Notes: generated by a model not told the origin, from the sequence alone. Positions 26,145 to 35,431 are shown, counted from the first letter of the stretch. The stretch is 64,000 nt of DNA from Metabacillus sp. KUDC1714 (GCF_014217835.1 NZ_CP055263.1:1116001-1180000); one strand, 5' to 3'. Numbers and translations are program-made.

Positions 26145-26558
26145 TTAAATGAATAAGTTTTCTTCGTATCGCTGCACGTAAATGTCTAATTTTGATTTAT
26201 TTTTACTCGCTTCTGTTAATTTCTTTGTATACTGTAGAAATGATTCTTCATCACCTTTTTCCAGAGTTTGATCGATCTTAAATTGTAAATAGTTTACTTT
26301 TAAATCTAAATCCACTAACGACAAAATATATCCACACTTGAAATAATGTTCCAAATCTTCAATCGCTATAAAAAAGTCTCTGCTTTTATTAATAAAAATT
26401 AGAAAGTACCAGCCGAAGTCATCGATGTATCTGCGCTCGTTCGTTACTTCCAAAATATCTCCCTTACTTATTGTCACGACATCTGCATGCCCGCCATCTG
26501 GGCAAAAACAGTCAATTTGATGTTCAAACATAATTTCAGCAATAAAATATCTGCTCAT
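26145..26558 (-). CDS. IDEAL-domain protein of unknown function
   Basis: 137 residues from the ATG at 26558, eight bases after AAGGAG; the stop of the upstream 46-codon ORF overlaps it as ATGA. The C-terminal part, LQFKIDQTLEKGDEESFLQY followed by TKKL, fits the IDEAL domain (I-D-x-A-L-x-x-x-D-x-x-x-F). The N-terminal 85 residues have Cys at about 18 and 20 in DCFCPDGGH and a beta-rich pattern like a small SH3-type barrel (SKGDILEVTNERRYIDDFGW). The role is unknown. Operon position between small Fur-controlled genes and fbpA suggests a part in iron limitation. Confidence 0.7.
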   Translation of the reverse strand: MSRYFIAEIMFEHQIDCFCPDGGHADVVTISKGDILEVTNERRYIDDFGWYFLIFINKSRDFFIAIEDLEHYFKCGYILSLVDLDLKVNYLQFKIDQTLEKGDEESFLQYTKKLTEASKNKSKLDIYVQRYEENLFI

Positions 26559-26695
26559 ACACTTATCTCCTTTTTGAAAAATAACCAACTGTGATATGTA
26601 ACATCCTGGGTTATTAGGCTATTAACTCTGTATTGCCACTCTTGAAAAAAGAATGATTTCATCACCAGATGATAATAATTCTCAACAAAAGACAT
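26555..26695 (-). CDS. 46-residue ORF coupled to the IDEAL-domain gene
   Basis: Runs from ATG 26695 (three bases after the previous stop) to a TGA that overlaps the next ATG. The start MSFVENYYHLVMKSFF resembles the N-terminal part found before the IDEAL motif in some small Bacillus proteins, but the motif itself is missing. There is only a weak ribosome site, so it may depend on translation of the upstream zinc-ribbon ORF. It may be a real small protein or a remnant. Confidence 0.45.
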   Translation of the reverse strand: MSFVENYYHLVMKSFFFQEWQYRVNSLITQDVTYHSWLFFKKEISV

Positions 26696-26697
26696 AT

Positions 26698-26826
26698 TTA
26701 ATGCTCGTATAACGAAAGAAAACAGGCTTCGATAAGCTCCAGTCCACAACATGTACAATGAGTATAGGCAAAATTCTGGTCATCAACAATTTCTTGTCTA
26801 AAAGCACACCATTCACAAATCAACAT
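26698..26826 (-). CDS. 42-residue zinc-ribbon-like protein
   Basis: Starts at ATG 26826 with AAAGG ten bases upstream. The peptide has CEWC near the N-terminus and CTCCG at residues 24-28, a two-knuckle pattern able to hold zinc or iron, followed by a helical tail. It is the first gene after a promoter carrying two Fur boxes. No named family is recognised; small CxxC proteins of this kind are common in Bacillus and mostly uncharacterised. Confidence 0.6.
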   Translation of the reverse strand: MLICEWCAFRQEIVDDQNFAYTHCTCCGLELIEACFLSLYEH

Positions 26827-26872
26827 AGTTTCTATACCTTTCTAAACCTATTTCTTTTATTCTAAAAACAAA

Positions 26873-26930
26873 TGATAATGATTATCATTATCTTTTTTGT
26901 GTTATATTTGATAACCATTCTCATTGTCAA
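26873..26930 (-). promoter_or_regulatory. Fur-controlled promoter of the small-protein operon
   Basis: On the minus strand TTGACA (26930-26925), an 18-bp spacer and TATAAC (26906-26901) form a promoter. A perfect 7-1-7 Fur box TGATAATGATTATCA lies at 26873-26887, just after the start site. A second box GATAACCATTCTCATTGTC at 26910-26928 fills the spacer and agrees with most positions of the classical GATAATGATAATCATTATC. Confidence 0.88.
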
Positions 26931-27145
26931 GAGAATCTCTTGTTCTTAATCTATCTAGAAGTTAAGAATAATGATTTATTTATTCTTGTTACCTGATACT
27001 CCTGAAAAACCACTCTATAAGGATAAAGCGACTTAGATATTGGTTATGAATGATAAAACATGTTAAACATATTAAAGTAAACCTGTGATCATAAATTCTT
27101 TTAGATTTCTTTTTTACAAATAAATAATAGCTTGAGGTGAATCAT

Positions 27146-27358
27146 GTGCTTACGTTAGGCATTCTTATCTCCATATTGATTAGTACTTTCGTTCTTATTG
27201 TCTTTCTAGATATAATGCAAGGTAATGATATATTCGAAGCTTGGTTTAATCTTAAAAATATCTTGAAAGTAGCAAGAGGAGAAGATTATTTTCTTATCAC
27301 GATTTTTATTGTTTTATTTCTACGATTATTTTGGTACCATTTACGCGGAAAGAAATAA
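27146..27358 (+). CDS. small two-helix membrane protein
   Basis: 70 residues from the GTG at 27146, six bases after GAGGTG. Two transmembrane helices (about residues 3-25 and 49-65) enclose a polar stretch MQGNDIFEAWFNLKNILKVA; the tail WYHLRGKK is positively charged. I do not recognise a family. It is convergent with the germination operon and diverges from the Fur-controlled operon, with about 320 bp between the starts. Confidence 0.55.
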   Translation: MLTLGILISILISTFVLIVFLDIMQGNDIFEAWFNLKNILKVARGEDYFLITIFIVLFLRLFWYHLRGKK

Positions 27359-27370
27359 CCTCTATTTATT

Positions 27371-28474
27371 TTATGAAGTAACTTGTTTTATTTTTCCTTT
27401 TATAAATACTGAAATTAATAAAAGTACCGGGATGATTATTTGAAAAGGTATATGAAGAAGATAAGGGACTTCTTTTAGCCCTTCATCTAAATGATCTTGG
27501 TAACTAGGTGCAATAATAATCGACGATATATAAATAATTGCTCCTACAAAATAAGTAGGAAACGAACTAGGTTTTAATTTGAACATGTTGTTCATTCCAA
27601 TGACTGCACAAAAGAAAAATATTGATATTTTTATAAATGCTAGAATCACAACTAATAAGATGATAAAAGTATCTAATCGCTGGAGAAATCCTGCGATATT
27701 TATATAGCCAACTGCTGTAAGTGCAGGAAAAGCAGATCTTGATACGACGTCAGTTCCTAGTATGCAAATTAATAAAAGCGTGTTTAATGTTAAATACAAA
27801 CCCACGAATACAACCGCCATACCTCCAACCTTCATTATTTTCGTTTGTTTATTTATATAAGGGAATATCATAGACAAGATAATTAATTCCCCATAAGGAA
27901 CCGTAATATTTAACGGTATTAATTCTTTTAGTATCGGTTTCCATCCCTCTACAAGAACGGGTGTTACATTTTCAAAATGGATTAAATCACCTATTACATA
28001 AAAGATATTTATTATTAATAATGTGAAAGCAATCATAATAAAACAAATGCAAACTGCCTTTGTGAATACTTCTATACCAAAATTCACTGCGTAGATTAAG
28101 ACAAACGTCATGCAGATACCAATTGTAATAATTGAAGTTTTATTGTATGGGGCACTAATTAATAATTCCTCAAAGTCTCGTAAAACTCTTGAAGCGATAT
28201 AAATAAAATAAATGATATAAAAGTACCCAATTATACCTCCGATGTATTTCCCCCATATCTTCCTAACATATTCTGTTAAAGGTAAATCCGGAAAATGCTT
28301 GTGGAGTTGATAATAAACTGTAAACACAATCAATCCCGCAATAGGAGAGATTAGAGTTACGATCCACGCATCTTGTTTTGCTCCACTGCCTAGATCTAAA
28401 AAAATCGTAGTCCCAAACATGAAAAGAACCATCATACAGAATAATTGAATGCCATCAATTTTAACTTTTGACAA
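27371..28474 (-). CDS. spore germination permease, GerAB family
   Basis: 367 residues with ten predicted transmembrane helices; the amino-acid-permease-like fold of the GerAB/GerBB/YndE family. Typical features are the early QLFCMMVLFMFGTTIF, the motif VPYGELIILSMIFPYI and the final IPFQIIIPVLLLISVFIK. It sits in the spore inner membrane and binds the germinant. It starts at TTG with GAGGTGA upstream. It is the last of three ger genes in AA-AC-AB order and is expressed in the forespore in known systems. Confidence 0.95.
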   Translation of the reverse strand: MSKVKIDGIQLFCMMVLFMFGTTIFLDLGSGAKQDAWIVTLISPIAGLIVFTVYYQLHKHFPDLPLTEYVRKIWGKYIGGIIGYFYIIYFIYIASRVLRDFEELLISAPYNKTSIITIGICMTFVLIYAVNFGIEVFTKAVCICFIMIAFTLLIINIFYVIGDLIHFENVTPVLVEGWKPILKELIPLNITVPYGELIILSMIFPYINKQTKIMKVGGMAVVFVGLYLTLNTLLLICILGTDVVSRSAFPALTAVGYINIAGFLQRLDTFIILLVVILAFIKISIFFFCAVIGMNNMFKLKPSSFPTYFVGAIIYISSIIIAPSYQDHLDEGLKEVPYLLHIPFQIIIPVLLLISVFIKGKIKQVTS

Positions 28475-28491
28475 AACAACTCACCTCTTGG

Positions 28492-29670
28492 TTATTTAGT
28501 TTCATAGGGATCTGTAATCATTCCTGAATTATTGATAAAAGTATTCACATGGACATCAACACCTGCATTAGTGAATATTTTGTCCCACTCTTTTTTATGT
28601 TTTTTCCAATATTCAGGGTCTTCCTTTGATAGTTTATTTCCAAACCCAAAAACATCTGATCCAGCATCTTGTGCGATTTGAATGGTTTGTTTTATTTGGT
28701 TTGCGATTTCTTTTTCTAAATCATTTTCCAACTTTTTCAACACTTTTGCTTTACTAATATCAATATTACAATTTGTTTCACCAATTTCACTGTTTAATGT
28801 TACGTTAACTTGTAAAGTTGGACTAGGTTTTAAAACAGTTTTAATTGAGCTCTTACTTCCTTTGGTCATAAATGTAATGTGCTTATTTTCATCACAGGAT
28901 ATAGGAAATGACGTACTTTCTAATTCTGATAGAATTAAATGAGCAGTACGAGCCATTTCTCTATCGTACCAATTTACTAATTTATTATGATTAAAAATCG
29001 CTAAACCACTAACTTCTATAATTGCTGGTTCTATATCTTGTAAATTTTTAGTTTGGTTTCTCGATTTTAGGTCCTTATTTAATTTAATCCCAGTTAATAG
29101 AAGATCTGTTCCTTCACTAGTTAGGGCAGAAATGACTTCATATACAGGCTTAACCTTTGCACTCGCATACATTTTTTGATTGTTTTCACTTGTACTAATG
29201 ATGCTTTTTGTTGGGTTTGACTCAATAGGTTCAATTACCCCTAAAATGTCTTCAGCAGTCGAACCTCTTGCAATAAAAACAGGCATATACGTTCTAGCAT
29301 TTTCCCCTCGTTCAAACGAATCAAATAATAAATTTAGTCCGTCTCTCGCCACCTCTTCACCAATGACTAATAGAGATAGATGTGTGACGTCGTTTTCTCT
29401 CGGAATGACGGTAGATGCCATTCGAATCGCATCATAGATCGTTTTAGATTCAACTGTATAATTCGTAACTGGTATTCCATTAGAAGGGCCTGTTGTCGAT
29501 AATTGGCTTGGATTCATCACTTGATAGGTAACACGGTATCCATTTTCTACATCCTGAGAGCGATCTATTCCCATAGCAATAATCAGACCTAATTCATTTA
29601 ATTCTCGATAGTTGGAACACCCAGTAAACAACATCATACATAGAAGCATCATTATATAGATTTTCTTCAT
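28492..29670 (-). CDS. spore germination lipoprotein, GerAC family
   Basis: 392 residues. A lipoprotein signal ends in LLCMMLFTGC, so the Cys at about 19 is lipidated and the protein is anchored on the outer face of the inner spore membrane. It continues with the family start NYRELNELGLIIAMGIDRS and the later VSGLAIFNHNKLVNWYD and WKKHKKEWDKIF. Its ATG overlaps the gerAA stop as ATGA. It works as the C subunit of a germinant receptor. Confidence 0.95.
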   Translation of the reverse strand: MKKIYIMMLLCMMLFTGCSNYRELNELGLIIAMGIDRSQDVENGYRVTYQVMNPSQLSTTGPSNGIPVTNYTVESKTIYDAIRMASTVIPRENDVTHLSLLVIGEEVARDGLNLLFDSFERGENARTYMPVFIARGSTAEDILGVIEPIESNPTKSIISTSENNQKMYASAKVKPVYEVISALTSEGTDLLLTGIKLNKDLKSRNQTKNLQDIEPAIIEVSGLAIFNHNKLVNWYDREMARTAHLILSELESTSFPISCDENKHITFMTKGSKSSIKTVLKPSPTLQVNVTLNSEIGETNCNIDISKAKVLKKLENDLEKEIANQIKQTIQIAQDAGSDVFGFGNKLSKEDPEYWKKHKKEWDKIFTNAGVDVHVNTFINNSGMITDPYETK

Positions 29671-31169
29671 TTTTGATCCCTTCTTATATTCACGCGAGTT
29701 TCATTTGATTTATTTACCGGTGATTTCCTAAGCGCTGAAATAATTGGAAAACGAATTAAACCATCTCTTTGTTCATCTATTCTTAAAGGTGCAAAAGGAG
29801 CGAAATAAGGTACACCTAACGATCGTAAACTACATATATGTAGTAAAATACATAATGAAATTAGTAAAATTCCATAAAAACCAATAAAAGCAGAGCTGCA
29901 AATTATCATAAAACGTAGCCCTCTCGCAATATTCACAATACTTGTATTCGGAATCGTAAAGCTACTAATTGCAGAAGTGGCTACAATGATAACAATTGCA
30001 GCTGAAACAAATCCAGCCTCAACTGCTGCTTGCCCTAAAATGAGTGCTCCTACAATAGAAACAGCAGGACCAATTGCTCTAGGCATACGTACTCCAGCCT
30101 CTCTTAGCACTTCAAATGCTAGTTCCATAATTAATAATTCAACGATTGCTGGAAACGGAACCCTCTCTCTTTGGGCCATTAACGAAACCATTAATGTAGT
30201 GGGGATTAATCCATGATGGTGTGTGATTAAAGCTAAATAGATTGCAGATGCATACATATTCACAAAAAATGAGCCAATTCGAATCAATCTTACAAAAGAA
30301 CTAAAAATACTGTTTTCATAATAATCTTCTGATGATTGAAAAAACTGGATGAAGAATACCGGTATAATTAAGACAAATGGTGTCCCTTGTATGAGAATAG
30401 CAATTCTGCCTTCTAATAAATTCGCAACAACAGTATCTGGCCTCTCAGAATTCTGCAAAAGAGGAAAAATTGTATTTCTGTTGTCTCGAATAACCTCTTC
30501 TATATAATTGGAATCAAGTATACCGTTTAACTCAATCTTCTTTATCCTGGACATAGCTTCCATAACCATGTTCTTATCCGCAATTCCCTCAATATACATA
30601 ATGCCAATATCCGTTTTTGTCACGCTTCCTACTTTTGTACGTTCAAGCCTTAATTTTGAATTTTGAATTCGTGCACGAACTAATGAAATGTTTGTACTTA
30701 TATTCTCTGTAAAACTATCCTTTGGACCCTTAATTACTGTTTGGGTAGTTGGTTCAGTAATAGAACGGGATTGAATTTTTTGTGTACCAACAGTTATTGC
30801 CTTTGTATTGCCATTAATCAAAATCACTGTATTTCCAGCCAAAATACGATCTAAGAGTTCAGACCAGTCTAAAATAATATTGATGGAGGCTACAGATATA
30901 ATTTGAATGATTTGATCCACCAAGTCTTTTGTAGTATTGGTAGACTCGATTTCTTTAAGAAGGTGTATAAGTGGTTTGATCACATTTTCATTTATGCTTT
31001 GTTCGTCTACTATACCTTCAATATGTATGATGGAAACATTTGAATTAGTGGAAAATTTGAGTTTTCTAATAGATAAATCGGCACTGTTTCCGAATTCATT
31101 CTCTAGGTTTTGGATATTTTCATCTACATTCTCGCTAATTGGAATAAAATTATTATTTTTTCGTAACAC
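29667..31169 (-). CDS. spore germination protein, GerAA family
   Basis: 500 residues. The soluble N-terminal half of about 240 residues carries VSIIHIEGIVDE and IMYIEGIADKN. The membrane half has four to five helices with the family motifs GRIAILIQGTPFVLIIPVFF, QSSEDYYE and MPRAIGPAVSIVGALILGQA. It starts at GTG with AAAGGGG upstream. It forms the A subunit of a germinant receptor with the two downstream products. Confidence 0.95.
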   Translation of the reverse strand: MLRKNNNFIPISENVDENIQNLENEFGNSADLSIRKLKFSTNSNVSIIHIEGIVDEQSINENVIKPLIHLLKEIESTNTTKDLVDQIIQIISVASINIILDWSELLDRILAGNTVILINGNTKAITVGTQKIQSRSITEPTTQTVIKGPKDSFTENISTNISLVRARIQNSKLRLERTKVGSVTKTDIGIMYIEGIADKNMVMEAMSRIKKIELNGILDSNYIEEVIRDNRNTIFPLLQNSERPDTVVANLLEGRIAILIQGTPFVLIIPVFFIQFFQSSEDYYENSIFSSFVRLIRIGSFFVNMYASAIYLALITHHHGLIPTTLMVSLMAQRERVPFPAIVELLIMELAFEVLREAGVRMPRAIGPAVSIVGALILGQAAVEAGFVSAAIVIIVATSAISSFTIPNTSIVNIARGLRFMIICSSAFIGFYGILLISLCILLHICSLRSLGVPYFAPFAPLRIDEQRDGLIRFPIISALRKSPVNKSNETRVNIRRDQK

Positions 31170-31345
31170 AATAAATCCCCTTTAGATGAAATGCCATACA
31201 TTTTAGATCATTATTATGTTTCCCGGAATAATCTTAATTATGATTTAGATTTTAAGAGGAGAGGAAATACGAATAAATATTTTTGAAATAAGTCATAGAA
31301 ATTTCTACATATCGTAATAAGAGACGAATTGAATCGGAGAAACTA

Positions 31346-31375
31346 TTGACTGTTAAAAAACATTCCTGTTATTCT
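31346..31375 (+). promoter_or_regulatory. promoter for the YibE/F leader transcript
   Basis: TTGACT (31346-31351), an 18-bp spacer and TATTCT (31370-31375) place the transcript start near 31381, exactly where the structured leader begins. Confidence 0.55.
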
Positions 31376-31380
31376 AAGTC

Positions 31381-31450
31381 CATTGCTGAGTACCGTCATT
31401 AGGCTTGTGTAGTGGAGACACCATGCTCCCCGGAACAATGCCTTTTTTTT
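31381..31450 (+). ncRNA. candidate riboswitch-like attenuator before the YibE/F genes
   Basis: The 70-nt leader ends in TTTTTTTT (31443-31450), about 80 bp before the coding start. The segment ending in CAATG (31436-31440) can pair with CATTG at the 5' end (31381-31385), or as ACAATGCC with GGCTTGT (31402-31408) to build a terminator that also contains GGAG (31414-31417) and CTCC (31426-31429). Two exclusive pairings plus a U-run are what a transcription-attenuating riboswitch needs. I cannot assign it to a known class. Confidence 0.5.
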
Positions 31451-31532
31451 GCAAAAATCACGAAAATCTCAATTAGTTTCTGTAACTAATAAATCTAAAA
31501 TTTTATCCATCCTGATAGTTGGAGGCTTTTTT

Positions 31533-32675
31533 TTGAAGAATGTTATTGTAAATAAATTTAAGAGAATGACTTATAAACAAATTCTTTTTTACACCATACT
31601 AACACTTTGCTTTGCCGTCTCAATTGTTTTTGTTAATCACAATTATTCATTCTATGAACGTCCTATAGCCAAAGTCATCGAAACGAACTTGGAAGATACA
31701 ACTGAAAGTATTGATATCCATGATAACGAGGATAAGATATTCACTCAGAGTATAATAGCCGAATTGAAAAATGGAGAAGAAAAAAGACATCTTATCCACT
31801 TAACTAATGAGTATTCATCATCCGGAGGCTATGATCAAGAATATCATGTTGGGAATGATTTGTTTGTTTCGATTGATTCAAACACAGTACAAAATAAAGA
31901 GTTAACTGGAACCATAAATGACGTTAAACGTGATAAATATGTTTTGATTATTGCATGGATTTTTATCTTCACTTTACTTTTCGTTGGCAAAAAACAAGGG
32001 TTGTTTTCTATCATAAGTTTGGCAGTCAATGCCATTTTATTATCATATTCATTAGATATTTATCTGAAAACATCAAACATGAGTTTGTTATTGATATGCA
32101 GTATAAGTGTTATTTTATTTACAGGCATTTCTTTGTTACTCGTTAACGGTTTTAATGAAAAAACATTTGCAGCTATTGTTGCGACCTTGTTAGGAACTTT
32201 TATTTCGCTGTTAATTACCTATCTTGTTATGTGGTTAACTGCTGAAGAAGGACTTCGATATGAAGAAATGCAATTTCTAACCCGGCCTTATAAAATGGTG
32301 TTTATGGCAGGGGTATTAATCGGATCTTTAGGAGCCGTAATGGATGTAGCCATTACAATGTCTTCTTCTATCTTTGGGTTATATGAAAATAATAATAGCA
32401 TCCCAATAAAAGCACTGAAAACGTCAGGATTGGATATTGGTAAAGATATTATGGGAACCATGACAAATATATTGTTTTTTGCATATATAAGTGGTTCCAT
32501 CCCAATGCTTATTTTATATTTGACGAATGATTCTCCATTGGCGTTTACACTTTCCATGAACCTTTCATTGGAATTAGCTCGAGCCTTAGCGGGTGGTATT
32601 GGAATCGTGTTAACGATTCCGATAGGTTTATATACATCTATTTTTTTCGTTAATAGAAAGAGGGCAAGATTATGA
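31533..32675 (+). CDS. YibE/F family membrane protein
   Basis: 380 residues from the TTG at 31533, eight bases after TTGGAGG; the longer frame from 31449 begins inside the attenuator. One N-terminal helix is followed by an external domain of about 110 residues, then seven or so helices. The YibE/F pattern is visible in GSLGAVMDVAITMSSSIFGL and TSGLDIGKDIMGTMTNILFF. The function is unknown; family members have been suggested to be transporters. The next gene overlaps it as ATGA. Confidence 0.88.
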   Translation: MKNVIVNKFKRMTYKQILFYTILTLCFAVSIVFVNHNYSFYERPIAKVIETNLEDTTESIDIHDNEDKIFTQSIIAELKNGEEKRHLIHLTNEYSSSGGYDQEYHVGNDLFVSIDSNTVQNKELTGTINDVKRDKYVLIIAWIFIFTLLFVGKKQGLFSIISLAVNAILLSYSLDIYLKTSNMSLLLICSISVILFTGISLLLVNGFNEKTFAAIVATLLGTFISLLITYLVMWLTAEEGLRYEEMQFLTRPYKMVFMAGVLIGSLGAVMDVAITMSSSIFGLYENNNSIPIKALKTSGLDIGKDIMGTMTNILFFAYISGSIPMLILYLTNDSPLAFTLSMNLSLELARALAGGIGIVLTIPIGLYTSIFFVNRKRARL

Positions 32676-33430
32676 GTGTATTAGTATTAATGGCTGCCAT
32701 TTTATTTCTATTGATGATCCTTATTGGTGGAAAAAAAGGGGCACGGTCTTTTATTGCTTTATTTTTAAACTTTGGTGTACTCTTTCTTACTATTCTTTTT
32801 ATGACAGATCCAAATGTTGATCCGATTACCTTAACAGTGATTTCATCTACAGTGATTAGTTGTATAACTCTATTTTATATTAATGAAGTGAACCGCAAAA
32901 CAACAGCAGCATTCATTTCTACTATTATCACTATTGTTATTTCACTCTTTTTTATTGTTATCGTGACAGAAAATTCCATGATTCAGGGGTTTGGTGAAGA
33001 AGAAATAGAGGAGCTTAGCATGTTTTCCATTTATATTGGAGTAGACTTTGTTAAAGTTGGAGCTGCCATGATTATCATGAGTACAATAGGTGCGATTACT
33101 GATGTTGCCATTTCCATTGCATCACCAATGCGCGAAATATCTCATCATAATCCATTAATTAGTAGGAAGGATTTATTCACATTTGGATTAAGTATTGGGA
33201 AGGATATCTTAGGAACAAATACAAATACGTTATTTTTCGCCTTCTTTGGAGGCTATCTGGCATTAATTATCTGGTTTAAAGATTTATCTTATTCTATTGG
33301 GGAAATTGTAAATTCAAAAGTATTTAGTGTTGAAATGATCACTATACTTTGTGCCGGAATTGGTATAGCTCTGGTTATTCCAATTACTTCGTTGATAACT
33401 GCCTATTTTTTTGTGAAAACAAGAGAATAA
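32672..33430 (+). CDS. YibE/F family membrane protein, second subunit
   Basis: 252 residues, about seven transmembrane helices and no external domain. It repeats the family core, STIGAITDVAISIASPMREI and SIGKDILGTNTNTLFFAFFG, and so is a paralogue of the preceding gene, to which it is translationally coupled. The two probably form one membrane complex. A strong terminator follows. Confidence 0.88.
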   Translation: MSVLVLMAAILFLLMILIGGKKGARSFIALFLNFGVLFLTILFMTDPNVDPITLTVISSTVISCITLFYINEVNRKTTAAFISTIITIVISLFFIVIVTENSMIQGFGEEEIEELSMFSIYIGVDFVKVGAAMIIMSTIGAITDVAISIASPMREISHHNPLISRKDLFTFGLSIGKDILGTNTNTLFFAFFGGYLALIIWFKDLSYSIGEIVNSKVFSVEMITILCAGIGIALVIPITSLITAYFFVKTRE

Positions 33431-33502
33431 CCTTAAATAGGCTTTATGACAATAAAGTATATGTACCACATCCAATAGTTAATTTTGCTGATAAATGAAG
33501 GA

Positions 33503-33538
33503 AACCCAATCTTCCATAATGGTAAGGTTGGGTTTTTC
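33503..33538 (+). terminator. terminator after the YibE/F genes
   Basis: AACCCAA plus TCTT (33503-33513) pairs with AAGG plus TTGGGTT (33524-33534), followed by TTTCTT. Confidence 0.8.
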
Positions 33539-33631
33539 TTCTAAATCTTTGAAAATCCTTAATGTATATTGCCAGTCAACCTAATTACAAACCTTCATTA
33601 TCTTTTCCTTTTATTATAAGCTATTGGGTTA

Positions 33632-34210
33632 TCACAGAAAAATAGTAACCGCAGAATAAATCAATAACAAGCACATAATGAACCGAAATGACTTATCATG
33701 TTTGGTAAAAAAACTTTTGAATAGCGAGCCAAACCCTGACCATAGAAGCAACGCTAACCAACCTAGAAAAATGGCTAAAGATAAATAGAAGACAATAGAT
33801 TTACTAGAATGATTGAACGGCAGAATAAAAGCACTCATCACTGTTAAAAAGAACAATATGCTTTTAACATTTATAATTTGAAAGATAAAGCCTGATAAAA
33901 AGGAAGATTTCACATCACTAAAATTCTCCTTGGAACTTTTTGAAAGACCCACCTGCCAAGCCAAATAGAGTAGATATATTGCACCGGCAATTTTAAAATA
34001 TGGCTCTATAATTGGAACTAAATTGTATAGACCAGTTGTAAATACTCCACTCATAATCCCAAGTGCCGCAAATCCTGCCAAGATACCAATCATAAACCTC
34101 CATGACCCTAAAAAGCCAAATCTTCTCGCTTCATTCATCATTAAGATGTTACTTGGCCCCGGTGTAATTGATGTAATAATCACATACGAAAGAAACGCTA
34201 TTATACTCAT
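33632..34210 (-). CDS. LysE/RhtB family exporter
   Basis: 192 residues with six predicted helices. The signature is at the N-terminus, SYVIITSITPGPSNILMMNE, with GFLGSWRFMIGILAGF following. Such proteins export amino acids or related compounds across the membrane. It is divergent from a LysR gene with 133 bp between the starts, a common control arrangement for this family. Confidence 0.9.
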   Translation of the reverse strand: MSIIAFLSYVIITSITPGPSNILMMNEARRFGFLGSWRFMIGILAGFAALGIMSGVFTTGLYNLVPIIEPYFKIAGAIYLLYLAWQVGLSKSSKENFSDVKSSFLSGFIFQIINVKSILFFLTVMSAFILPFNHSSKSIVFYLSLAIFLGWLALLLWSGFGSLFKSFFTKHDKSFRFIMCLLLIYSAVTIFL

Positions 34211-34343
34211 AGACTCACCTTCATTTACTAATTTACGATCGAACAGCTTTTATTGTATGATGATCATAGCTATAAATAAAATTGAAATTTAAAAATTCAT
34301 TATCATTTTTTTCAATACATCATACAACATAAGGAGAAATGAT

Positions 34344-35276
34344 ATGGAAATTAGACACCTTATAACATTTCAAGCTATTGTAGAAATAGGAAGTTATACA
34401 GGGGCTGCTACGAAGTTAGGTTATACTCAATCTACACTAACTTCACATATACAGGCTCTTGAACGTGAGATTGATGGGGAGCTTTTTACTTATATAAATA
34501 GAAATTTGCATCTTACTCATTTAGGGAGAGAATTAATACCTTTAGCCGAGGATTTACTTTCCACTCACGAACAGATTAAGAACATGCGAAGCACCAACCA
34601 GGTTAAGGGAGTACTAAAAGTGGCTGCACCAGAGTCTTTAACAATCTCTAGGTTAGGCCCAATAATAAGGGAATATTCCTTAAAATATCCTAATGTTAAA
34701 TTAATATTAACCAACGGTACTTGTGGGCAAAACCAAATTGACTTAATGAGTGGACGAGTAGATGTTGCATTCATGGTCTATCCAGAAATAAAACCTGAAA
34801 AATGCATTCATTATTCGTTAATTGAGGAAAAAATCGTTCTTGTAAATGGAAATAGCGGTCCAGCACACTTTGATGAATATAAAAAAAATAACACCAACCA
34901 TTATTTCATTACAAATGAAGAAGGTTGTAGTTATCGGTCAATGTTCGAAAGATATCTTTTAAAGCATGGAGTGCACAACTTTCAAACAATGGAGCTATGG
35001 AGTATAGAAGCAATCAAACAGATTGTTATGAGTGGACTTGGATTTTCTGCCTTGCCATATATGACAGTTAAAGAAGATGTAGAGAATGGTAATCTAAAAG
35101 TCTTGCCTCATTCTGAAAAATTTGAACCAATTTATTCTCATATGCTGATCAAAAAGAAAAAGTGGTTATCTCCTGCTATAGAAGCTTTTGTGGAACTTGT
35201 TATAAATTCGATTAGTGAAACTGATAAAGATATGTTTGTTCAAGATCAAGAAATAGAATTAATCAAGCAAAGCTAA
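34344..35276 (+). CDS. LysR family transcriptional regulator
   Basis: 310 residues. The N-terminal winged helix reads MEIRHLITFQAIVEIGSYTG then AATKLGYTQSTLTSHIQALE. The C-terminal periplasmic-binding-like half (residues 90-300, for example LKVAAPESLTISRLGPIIRE) binds the co-inducer. AAGGAG lies seven bases before the ATG. It probably regulates the divergent exporter gene. A near-palindrome TATGATGATCATA lies in the shared spacer at about 34256-34268. Confidence 0.92.
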   Translation: MEIRHLITFQAIVEIGSYTGAATKLGYTQSTLTSHIQALEREIDGELFTYINRNLHLTHLGRELIPLAEDLLSTHEQIKNMRSTNQVKGVLKVAAPESLTISRLGPIIREYSLKYPNVKLILTNGTCGQNQIDLMSGRVDVAFMVYPEIKPEKCIHYSLIEEKIVLVNGNSGPAHFDEYKKNNTNHYFITNEEGCSYRSMFERYLLKHGVHNFQTMELWSIEAIKQIVMSGLGFSALPYMTVKEDVENGNLKVLPHSEKFEPIYSHMLIKKKKWLSPAIEAFVELVINSISETDKDMFVQDQEIELIKQS

Positions 35277-35374
35277 AAAACCTTCCAAAACTATAACAGT
35301 ATTTTCCATGAACAGCACTATTATAGATCATTACCTAGCTTGCTTATAATTGTTTCAGCTTTTAAAAAGGAAAT

Positions 35375-35405
35375 AAGCGCTAATCCTTGATCAAGGATAG
35401 CGCTT
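35375..35405. repeat. GCGCTT hairpin repeat, copy 1
   Basis: AAGCGCT (35375-35381) pairs with AGCGCTT (35399-35405), with ATCCTTGATCAAGGAT inside continuing the stem. It is followed by GATTGTTAAAG, shared with the repeats near 47157, 51287 and 51724. It may also stop transcription between the convergent neighbours. Confidence 0.6.
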
Positions 35406-35431
35406 GATTGTTAAAGACCCTTATTAACTGG

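Noticed and set aside
31449..31532. N-terminal extension of the first YibE/F gene back to 31449
   Set aside because: It would begin within the attenuator U-tract with no ribosome site, whereas TTG at 31533 has GGAGG at good spacing.
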